5,147 nt of DNA, from positions 1-5,147 of the forward strand of contig JAJYWM010000106.1 in the NCBI GenBank assembly GCA_021791455.1, written 5' to 3'. The stretch's first letter is position 1. Every line of letters starts with the position of its first letter. Shown one piece after another: positions 1 to 4,620 of the stretch. The notes under the pieces are model-generated. The model was not told the origin of the DNA, searched no databases, and saw only the letters and a program-made list of their open reading frames with translations. The DNA comes from a bacterium (GTDB lineage: Bacteria > Chloroflexota > Dormibacteria > UBA8260 > Bog-877). A program made the translations under genes and the position numbers.

Positions 1-77
1 TTGCGCTTGTTCTTCTGGGTGGTGTAGTTGCGCTCCCGGCACTCGCCGCACTGCAGGGTGATGATGGTTGCCGGCAC
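1..77 (-). CDS. rpmG: 50S ribosomal protein bL33, partial (N-terminal 25 residues)
   Basis: bL33 is a small protein of the large ribosomal subunit. Read on the minus strand from a GTG at 77-75, the visible part contains TLQCGECRERNY and TTQKNKR, which closely match the conserved bL33 start (C-x-E-C, then RNY-T-T-x-KNKR). The CxxC at residues 10 and 13 is half of the zinc ribbon of the zinc-binding ('C+') form; the second CxxC would lie beyond the left edge. The family is about 50-55 residues long, so roughly half the gene is missing. The GTG is the only plausible start: GGAGAG lies 8 nt upstream, and residue 2 onward already matches the family. It is transcribed divergently from the pilus genes and has its own promoter at 129-157. 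Confidence 0.93.
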   Translation of the reverse strand, partial: MPATIITLQCGECRERNYTTQKNKR

Positions 78-85
78 CTTCCGAT

Positions 86-91
86 CTCTCC
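86..91 (-). promoter_or_regulatory. Shine-Dalgarno of rpmG
   Basis: On the minus strand this reads GGAGAG, 8 nt before the GTG start at 77. A second purine stretch (GGAAG) directly abuts the GTG and is too close to serve. This site fixes the GTG as the start. Confidence 0.7.
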
Positions 92-95
92 ACAC

Positions 96-118
96 AAAAA
101 CGCCTGGCCGAGCCAGGC
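96..118 (-). terminator. Intrinsic-terminator-like hairpin in the rpmG 5' leader
   Basis: On the minus strand a perfect 7-bp stem, GCCTGGC / GCCAGGC with a TCG loop (118-102), is followed by G and five Ts (100-96). This has the form of a rho-independent terminator. It lies between the rpmG promoter and the rpmG ribosome binding site. The predicted transcript would begin only about 2-4 nt before the stem, so the hairpin could be a 5'-end stabiliser, an attenuator, or a terminator of read-through from upstream. The sequence alone does not decide between these. Confidence 0.55.
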
Positions 119-128
119 TTCAGCCCGA

Positions 129-157
129 AGTATAGGGCCTGCCAGGGGAGGGGTCAA
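129..157 (-). promoter_or_regulatory. Sigma-70-type promoter of rpmG
   Basis: On the minus strand, TTGACC (157-152; 5 of 6 to TTGACA) is followed after exactly 17 bp by TATACT (134-129; 5 of 6 to TATAAT). The expected start of transcription is near 120-122, giving a leader of about 44 nt to the rpmG GTG. The match in both boxes and the ideal spacing stand out in such a GC-rich background. Confidence 0.75.
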
Positions 158-480
158 ATCCGACCGTCGGGTGGGGCGGACCGACCTTCGGCCATTGGCG
201 GCCGCGAGGGGACTCCAAGTCGCCGTCACAGCCCCGTGGGATGGGATGACGGTTTCGTTGCCCGCCCCCCCGGGTAGTCCCGGGAGCCCAGTGGTTTGGG
301 TGTATGTGAAAGTGCAACTGCGTCTGGTTCCCCTGCCTTCGGCCGTTGACCGTCGCGGCCGGGCCGCCCGAGGGGGGCTGGCTCCCTCGTACCGCCACGC
401 GACCCCTTCCGTACCCGTAGCGAGCGACGCCCGGGCCGGCGGGTCAGCTAGCTGGACCAGCTGGCCAACGGAGCCCAGCG
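158..480. other. Divergent intergenic spacer, no gene supported
   Basis: This stretch separates rpmG from the pilus genes. Open frames exist on both strands, but their translations are low-complexity Arg/Pro/Gly/Ser sequences with no domain resemblance, as expected from GC-rich noncoding DNA. I found no tRNA T-arm signature on either strand. Two short perfect inverted repeats are present: CCCGGG-tagt-CCCGGG at 269-284 and AGCTGG-a-CCAGCT at 450-462. The second lies about 30 bp before the first pilus gene and could be an operator. A forward promoter must lie here or upstream, but I could not identify one convincingly: TTGACC at 346-351 has no -10 box at a suitable distance. Confidence 0.5.
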
Positions 481-485
481 GGAGG
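480..485 (+). promoter_or_regulatory. Shine-Dalgarno of the TadG-like gene
   Basis: GGGAGG precedes a run of in-frame starts: GTG at 485, 488 and 491, then ATG at 497. It overlaps the GTG at 485, which rules that start out. It lies 5 nt before the GTG at 491 and 11 nt before the ATG at 497, so 491 has the better spacing. Confidence 0.5.
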
Positions 486-490
486 TGGTG

Positions 491-1699
491 GTGAGGATGG
501 GCTGGCTGTTCGGGAGGGCGGCAAGCACCACCGGAAGACCTATGGGAGGGCCGAGGGCCGGTGCCCGCGGGCAGGTGGCCGTGCTGTTCGCCATCGCGGC
601 GGTCGCAATCATCGGGATGGCAGGCCTGGCCCTGGACGCCGGACTCAGCTACATGGGTCAGACCGGACTGCAGAGCGCCTCCGACAATGCCTCCCTTGCT
701 GTGGCGCGCATGTTGGGAGCGGATTTCAGCAGCCAATTCCAGCAGCCGACGCCCGGATCCCTGCCATGGGGGTACGGGCAAATCCAGTCAGCAGTGCAGG
801 AAGCGGTCACCGCCAACGGCGCGGGGGGCACTAGGGCTACCTCGTACAGCGCCTACTTCACCAATGCGACCGGCGCCAAGATATGCCAGTTCTGGCCTGT
901 GGCGAGCGCCACGTGCCCCGAACAATTCCCAGGAAGTGGAGGTGTTCCCGAGACCACTTCCGGGGTCGTGTCCGCTGCAGGGGCTGAGGTGATCGCGAAC
1001 AACACTCATAACACGAGCCTCATGAACGTGCTAGGGATCGGCACGGCAAGCGAGGCGGCGCCAGCCACCGCAGTCTTCCGGGTGACGGAGGGCGGGGCGT
1101 CGGCGCCGTTCGCAGCTTACTTCGCGTGCGCCAACGGGGATCCCACGCAGCAGGTCGCTCTGGGAGATACAGTCATCTATTACGAGACCAATCACTGGAC
1201 TACTGACGCTGCGTGCTCCTCGACCTCGACCGACAGCAGCTTCAAGGGTGACTTCAAGCCCGGTACATTTTCCCCCACAAACTTCACGGCTCCAGGATGG
1301 GCCTCGGTCGGCGCGGGCAATGGTAGTTGGACGGCCAACATCACCAACGGGGAGGAGTTTCTCATCCCAATGATCGACTGCGTTGCCAAGACCACGTGGT
1401 GCACCGAGCCGTCGGGCTACAGTTACTGTGCCTCGTCCAACCAGGCGGCGGTGCCCCAGGTGTCCGGAGGCTGGGACATGTGCGTGATGGGACTAATTGC
1501 GATTAAGGCGACCCCGAATCCCAAAGATCCAAGTGGTAACTGCACGAACGCGAGCAGTAACGTATGCACAGGCATAGTGGTGCCGTACATCTCTGGTCAG
1601 GGCGGCGTCTTGGTTTGCCCAACTCTAACTCAGCCAAACTGTGGCGACGAGTCCGGCGCCCAAGGTGCGATCCCCCTGAACATTTCCCTCCTGCACTAA
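491..1699 (+). CDS. TadG-like Flp/Tad pilus-associated envelope protein (Tad_N domain)
   Basis: A protein of about 402 residues with one membrane segment near the N-terminus (about 29-48), preceded by RGQ (26-28) and followed by LDAG...LQSASDNASLAVA. This is the usual pattern of the Tad_N domain of TadE/G-like proteins. Known TadG-family members are exported parts of the Tad (tight adherence) pilus system and stay anchored with the bulk outside. The exterior region is Ser/Thr/Gly/Ala-rich, matches nothing I recognise, and contains twelve cysteines, while the N-terminus and membrane segment have none; this suggests disulfide bonds. There is no Glu at +5 after the Gly, so prepilin-type cleavage is doubtful. 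Codon use in the distal half is more relaxed and less GC-rich than in the neighbouring sigma factor. Start chosen at GTG 491 from the ribosome binding site; ATG 497 is the alternative. First gene of a three-gene cluster, ending 7 nt before the next. Confidence 0.8.
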   Translation: MRMGWLFGRAASTTGRPMGGPRAGARGQVAVLFAIAAVAIIGMAGLALDAGLSYMGQTGLQSASDNASLAVARMLGADFSSQFQQPTPGSLPWGYGQIQSAVQEAVTANGAGGTRATSYSAYFTNATGAKICQFWPVASATCPEQFPGSGGVPETTSGVVSAAGAEVIANNTHNTSLMNVLGIGTASEAAPATAVFRVTEGGASAPFAAYFACANGDPTQQVALGDTVIYYETNHWTTDAACSSTSTDSSFKGDFKPGTFSPTNFTAPGWASVGAGNGSWTANITNGEEFLIPMIDCVAKTTWCTEPSGYSYCASSNQAAVPQVSGGWDMCVMGLIAIKATPNPKDPSGNCTNASSNVCTGIVVPYISGQGGVLVCPTLTQPNCGDESGAQGAIPLNISLLH

Positions 1700-1706
1700 C
1701 CACTTC

Positions 1707-2201
1707 GTGAAGAACCAAAAGCGGCGAGGACAGGCGATGGTGGAGTTCGCCTTGGTCCTGCCCATTCTGCTTCTCCTCCTGGCTGGAGGAGTGGACCTCG
1801 CCAGGGCCTACTTCGTCGGAATTGAGATGAGCAATGCGGCTCGCGAGGCATCCCTGTACCTGGCACGTGAGGCTCCCTACGCCAGCGGACCTTCCTACGC
1901 CGCTGAACTGCCACCGGGCGGGGCGTATTCAGGCTGCCCGGCGACTGCAGGAGGGTCAGAAGGTCCGGCCATAGACGCCGGGTGCTCATCGTTCGCTGGG
2001 TCCATCCTGTCCTGCCCCTCAAACGAGCTTCATTGGACAATCTCGCCCACGTCGCTCCCAGCGCAAACCCCTCCGTCCCCGGGCACCGACTCCTCCCTGG
2101 TGACAGTACACGCGACATGCAACCTGGATATGCTGACCCCACTCCTGCCGGCTGCTGTTACCGTGAGCGGTACCAGCACGAGTTGGATGATCCAACCGTG
2201 A
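1707..2201 (+). CDS. TadE-type pseudopilin
   Basis: 164 residues. The N-terminus has a basic leader ending in RRG, then QAMVEF and a hydrophobic run (about residues 10-29), followed by VDLARAYF and SNAAREAS. This is the classic TadE pattern. Taking G8 as -1, Glu falls at +5 (E13) followed by Phe, matching the prepilin-peptidase site of Tad pseudopilins, so the first eight residues are probably removed by a TadV-like peptidase not encoded here. TadE proteins are minor pilin-like components required for Flp pilus assembly. Four cysteines lie in the exterior part. The GTG start has no clear Shine-Dalgarno, but the RRGQ leader requires it; ATG 1737 would delete the motif. It starts 7 nt after the preceding stop, suggesting translational coupling. 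Its stop overlaps the next gene's GTG. Confidence 0.87.
   Translation: MKNQKRRGQAMVEFALVLPILLLLLAGGVDLARAYFVGIEMSNAAREASLYLAREAPYASGPSYAAELPPGGAYSGCPATAGGSEGPAIDAGCSSFAGSILSCPSNELHWTISPTSLPAQTPPSPGTDSSLVTVHATCNLDMLTPLLPAAVTVSGTSTSWMIQP
2182..2196 (+). repeat. Perfect inverted repeat at the translational junction of the two TadE-type genes
   Basis: GTTGGAT-g-ATCCAAC is a perfect 7+7 inverted repeat, one base before the GTG start of the downstream gene. In RNA it would fold as a 6-bp stem with a TGA loop. It occupies the place where that gene's ribosome binding site would be, and it also encodes the last residues (S-W-M-I-Q) of the upstream protein. Confidence 0.6.
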
Positions 2202-2680
2202 AGATTTGCGTCCCGGCTGCCTACGGCGGGCCAGGAGTCCGTCCACGCCCGCGGCAGCGACACTCTGGACCGCAAGGTGCTTCGGTGGTCGAGTTCGCCC
2301 TCGTACTGCCCCTGTTTCTCCTCTTGCTTTTGGGAGTCGCGGAGGGATCCTGGTTTGTGCTGGAGGTCTCGGCGATCACCAACAGCGCGCGGACGACTGC
2401 CCGGTGGGAGGTGGTCTCGTCCAACTTCGGGGCTGGCCAGCTGCCCGATTGCGCTCTCCCGTCACCGTCGGCCGCCGTAGTCACCCCCGCCAAGGCCGCC
2501 GCAGGGCCTTTCGCCGGGGCCATCACCTCGAGTTCGATCACCAATGTCGCGGTCGATGATTCGAATGGGAACGTAATCGGTTGCACTGTGACGATCAAGG
2601 TGACCTATCAGCCTTTGGAGCAGCTGGTGCGGCTCGCACCGTCAGCGATTTCTAGTTCGTTCACGGCCTACATAGATTGA
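2198..2680 (+). CDS. Second TadE-type pseudopilin
   Basis: 160 residues from a GTG that overlaps the preceding stop as GTGA (4 nt), a common sign of translational coupling; there is no Shine-Dalgarno of its own. A basic leader of about 27 residues, long for this class, ends in GPQG. It is followed by ASVVEF and a Leu-rich membrane segment (about 33-48), then EGSWFVLEVSAITNSARTTAR, which aligns with the region after the TadE helix. Taking G27 as -1, E32 is at +5 followed by F33, as in the upstream paralogue, so the same prepilin peptidase should process both. The rest is an exterior Ser/Ala/Val-rich domain with no recognised fold. Likely a minor pilin partner of the upstream TadE-type protein. 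A longer in-frame start (ATG near 2117) would overlap the upstream gene by about 85 nt and adds nothing conserved. Confidence 0.82.
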   Translation: MKICVPAAYGGPGVRPRPRQRHSGPQGASVVEFALVLPLFLLLLLGVAEGSWFVLEVSAITNSARTTARWEVVSSNFGAGQLPDCALPSPSAAVVTPAKAAAGPFAGAITSSSITNVAVDDSNGNVIGCTVTIKVTYQPLEQLVRLAPSAISSSFTAYID

Positions 2681-3215
2681 GTGGGTAAGCCCTTGAGACC
2701 TCGGCATCGGCCAATTGGCGCGGTGACGGGGGCCAGGGCATCGCGTTGGCTCCCGATGGAGCGGACGGCCCGGGTGTTGGTGTCGGCCCTCGCAGTTGAA
2801 CTTGACACTGCGCTTCCTTTACGCGGGTGCCGACCGCCGACGGCCGATAGGTGCAGCTGGACTGGTGGTCATGTTGGGCTACCCGGGGCTTGGTACCAAG
2901 CGGGAGGTCACTGGGCGGTCTGTTCCGGGTCGGCGAGTCCATGCGGTCCGGGCCACCGCCTGCGGGCCAGCCACTGGGCAGGATGCCGATTCGGACCGAG
3001 CGGGCACTTCCCGCTGCTACCTACTCCTAATGTCTCCTGTCGAGCCACGGTCCGACTCGTTCCAGGCTCGGGTCACGATGATCGGCGTGCCATTCGAGAG
3101 GTACCTCGACGTCTTTCGGGCTCGACCGCATTCACTGAACTGTCACCGCCGGTAGACCCTTGGCGACTTGGGTCAGGGGACGCAAGCACACCCGGATGGA
3201 GCAAACTGGCGGGCA
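2681..3215. other. Intergenic region, no convincing gene
   Basis: About 535 bp between the pilus cluster and the sigma factor. Frames at 2681-3274 and 2796-3155 are open, but their translations are rich in Arg/Pro/Gly/Cys with no recognisable domain. The first runs into the sigma gene in a different frame, and the second lacks a ribosome binding site. The region should hold the end of the pilus transcript and the sigma-factor promoter. I see no hairpin with a T tract. Structures present are the 14-bp palindrome at 2888-2901, GCCAATTGGC at 2710-2719, and a 6-bp hairpin AGCGGG-cactt-CCCGCT at 2999-3015. A perfect TTGACA lies at 2802-2807 but has no -10 box at 15-19 bp. Confidence 0.5.
2888..2901. 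promoter_or_regulatory. Perfect 14-bp palindrome, candidate operator
   Basis: GCTTGGTACCAAGC is a perfect dyad in the gap upstream of the sigma factor. If a 3-nt bulge is allowed on the left, CCC (2882-2884) and GGG (2902-2904) extend the stem. No T tract follows, so a terminator is unlikely; a binding site for a dimeric regulator is the more natural reading, but no protein is known to me for it. Confidence 0.35.
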
Positions 3216-3821
3216 GTGAACACGCCACGCTACGAGGCCGGGTCGTCGGCCGACTTCGACCGCCTCTACCGTGACACCTATGCCCGGGTTCTCCAGACGG
3301 TGACAGCGATCGTCCGGGACCCGGCGGCCGCCGAGGACTGCGTCCAGGAGGCGTTCGAACGCGCCTACGCTGCCTGGCCCCGCTTCCGCCCGGACGCTCC
3401 GGCTCCGGTCTGGGTCCACCGGATCGCCATCAACGTAGCCCTCACCTACCGACGCCGACTCACCCTCCGCCAGGTGGGCGAGACCATCCGCCGCCTGGGG
3501 CGCCCCGAATTCGTGGCTGATGCCACCAGGACAACGGACCAGATGGACCTGGTGTCGGCCCTCCAGGGTCTGCCGGCGCGCCAGGCTGCTGCCCTGGTGC
3601 TGCGCCACCTCCACGGGTACACCAATCGGGAGATCGCCTCGGCCATTGGTGTGCCAGAGCGGACCGTGGCTTCCCGCCTCGCAGCTGCCAAACGCAAGCT
3701 GGCGGAGAGGCTGGCCGAACCGGGCAACCACGCGCCGTGGACGGGAGCCGACCCAGAGGTGCACAGGGGCCCTGCACCTGGCCACCCCCGGGTCCCGAGG
3801 CGGGGCGCGTCCAATGCCTGA
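3216..3821 (+). CDS. ECF-type RNA polymerase sigma-70 factor
   Basis: 201 residues from GTG 3216. Extracytoplasmic-function sigma factors direct RNA polymerase to a small regulon in response to envelope or stress signals. Region 2 spans about residues 14-81: FDRLYRDTYARVLQTVTAIV, then the hallmark AEDCVQEAFERAY (39-51) and W66-V-H-R-I-A-x-N (66-73) before YRRR. Region 4 spans about 111-165, starting with LVSALQGLPARQ and carrying the helix-turn-helix YTNREIASAIGVPERTVAS (135-153). The linker and short tail are typical of a two-domain ECF; no extra C-terminal sensor domain is present. The start is uncertain: GTG 3216 gives a short N-terminus close to region 2 but has only a weak purine stretch nearby; TTG 3168 would add 16 unconserved residues. 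The stop overlaps the next gene by 8 nt, implying co-translation with its probable membrane partner. Confidence 0.9.
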   Translation: MNTPRYEAGSSADFDRLYRDTYARVLQTVTAIVRDPAAAEDCVQEAFERAYAAWPRFRPDAPAPVWVHRIAINVALTYRRRLTLRQVGETIRRLGRPEFVADATRTTDQMDLVSALQGLPARQAAALVLRHLHGYTNREIASAIGVPERTVASRLAAAKRKLAERLAEPGNHAPWTGADPEVHRGPAPGHPRVPRRGASNA

Positions 3822-4449
3822 CGAGTTCGACAGCTGGCTCGCCCGGTCCCTGGCCGAAAGCCTGGGGTCGGCAGGCGCAGAGCCCCCGCCGCCGCGGTTT
3901 GGACGGTCTTCCGGACACGCCCGGCGGCGTCTGCGGGTATGTTGGCCAGTCTCCCGCGCGGGCTTCGCTGCTATTCTCCTCGGCTCGGCGCTTCTCACCG
4001 GATCGTTCGCCGCCGGCTTTCACGCCATCGACCCGTCCGCGTCCCTTCCGCTCCTGACTGGCGCGGGGCCATCTGCTCATCCCACCGCCACGCCCAGTGG
4101 AGTGCATGGTGGGTCAGGTCCTGGCCGCGGGAGGGCATCCAGCCAGAGCCGCCCCGGCAGCTCTGCGGGTCACTCTCCCGCAGCCAGCCCCGGCTCGGGC
4201 CACGGCCACTCCGGCACCGCCCCCGGTCACTCTCCCGCTGGCAGCGCGACCCCGGGCCGCGGCCACTCCGGCACCGCCCCCGGTCACTCGCCCTCGGCCA
4301 GCCCCAGCCCGGCCCACGGCCACTCCGGCACCGCCCCCGGTCACTCGCCCTCGGCCAGCCCCAGCCCGGCCCACGGCCACTCCGGCTCCGCCCCCGGCCA
4401 CTCTCCCGCAGCCAGCCCCAGCCCGGGCCACGGCCGCTCTGGAGGCTGA
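3814..4449 (+). CDS. Single-pass membrane protein with His/Ser/Pro repeats, putative anti-sigma partner
   Basis: 211 residues. ATG 3814 overlaps the sigma-factor stop by 8 nt and has GAGGCGGGG about 8 nt upstream. Order of parts: a short N-terminal region (1-48) with an acidic/amphipathic start (DEFDSWLARSLAESL) and a basic stretch RRRLR (37-41); one membrane helix (about 49-69); a Ser/Pro/Gly linker; then five 19-residue tandem repeats (112-206) and a truncated end GRSGG. The basic-inside rule puts the N-terminus in the cytoplasm and the repeats outside. The position right after an ECF gene is typical of anti-sigma factors, and the short cytoplasmic part could bind the sigma factor, but the HxxxCxxC zinc motif is absent (only C43), so this role is inference. 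The exterior is low-complexity and His-rich, with about three His per unit; it could be a wall-spanning spacer, a glycosylated stalk or a metal-binding sensor. No homologue recognised. Confidence 0.72.
   Translation: MPDEFDSWLARSLAESLGSAGAEPPPPRFGRSSGHARRRLRVCWPVSRAGFAAILLGSALLTGSFAAGFHAIDPSASLPLLTGAGPSAHPTATPSGVHGGSGPGRGRASSQSRPGSSAGHSPAASPGSGHGHSGTAPGHSPAGSATPGRGHSGTAPGHSPSASPSPAHGHSGTAPGHSPSASPSPAHGHSGSAPGHSPAASPSPGHGRSGG
4147..4446 (+). repeat. 57-bp in-frame tandem repeat array (five units plus a partial)
   Basis: Units at 4147-4203, 4204-4260, 4261-4317, 4318-4374 and 4375-4431, with a partial unit at 4432-4446. The core unit is GHSGTAPGHSPSASPSPAH. Units 3 and 4 are identical over all 57 bp; unit 2 shares its first 29 bp with them; unit 1 is diverged (SRPGSSAGHSPAASPGSGH) and the last full unit has small changes. 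The gradient from diverged ends to identical centre suggests recent expansion by slippage or unequal recombination. The unit length is a multiple of three, so copy-number change keeps the frame. Confidence 0.92.
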
Positions 4450-4451
4450 TA

Positions 4452-4490
4452 GGTACTAACGGGCGAGACCGCCGCCCATCAGCGGGTACC
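4452..4490. repeat. Nested inverted repeat downstream of the sigma/anti-sigma pair
   Basis: Outer arms GGTAC (4452-4456) and GTACC (4486-4490) enclose inner arms GGGCG (4461-4465) and CGCCC (4473-4477), starting 3 bp after the repeat-protein stop. It may be the 3' structure of the sigma-operon transcript, but it has no T tract. The rest of the gap to 4620 shows no gene and no convincing promoter for the downstream gene. Confidence 0.35.
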
Positions 4491-4620
4491 ATCCTTGGGC
4501 CGACTCCGTCCGTGGTTGGGTGATCCGGTTCATGGGCGCGTTCCTATCAGTGGACACAGCCGTCACGGGGCCGCTATCGCCGCTGAGCATTGGCCAGGTA
4601 CCCTCAACGGAAGGAACTAC

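Noticed and set aside
119..180. tRNA-like 'GGTCAAATCC' stretch
   Set aside because: It is not a proper T-arm (no flanking complementary stem, no acceptor or anticodon stem); on the other strand it is the -35 region of the rpmG promoter.
171..494. Open frame on the plus strand before the TadG-like gene
   Set aside because: Composition is low-complexity Arg/Pro/Gly/Ser, there is no domain resemblance, and it ends inside the start region of a well-supported gene; GC-rich DNA produces such frames by chance.
2802..2807. Perfect TTGACA -35 box
   Set aside because: No -10-like hexamer lies at 15-19 bp; TTTACG is only 10 bp away.
2796..3155. 119-codon open frame in the same gap
   Set aside because: No Shine-Dalgarno and no familiar motif; its Arg/Pro/Gly-rich composition matches chance frames elsewhere in the window.
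3131..3158. Possible sigma-factor promoter (TTCACT, 16 bp, TAGACC)
   Set aside because: Both boxes are poor matches, and it would only make sense with the less favoured TTG start at 3168.
2681..3274. Open frame starting right after the second TadE-type gene
   Set aside because: The GTG directly abuts the stop without a ribosome binding site, the translation has no recognisable domain, and it runs about 60 bp into the sigma gene in another frame.
3132..3998. Long minus-strand open frame opposite the sigma factor
   Set aside because: It is the mirror of a clearly recognised sigma-70 gene; its translation is Arg/Gly/Pro-rich and has no domain.
4147..4446. CRISPR-like array
   Set aside because: Units are contiguous with no unique spacers and keep a reading frame; this is a coding tandem repeat.
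3939..4523. Long open frames in other phases, on both strands, through the repeat array
   Set aside because: The 57-bp unit is a multiple of three, so any frame free of stops in one unit stays open throughout. Only the frame starting at 3814 has a ribosome binding site, a coupled start and a membrane helix.
4551..4580. Possible promoter for the ATPase gene (TGGACA, 18 bp, TATCGC)
   Set aside because: The -10 box matches only three of six positions and lacks the final T; too weak to annotate.
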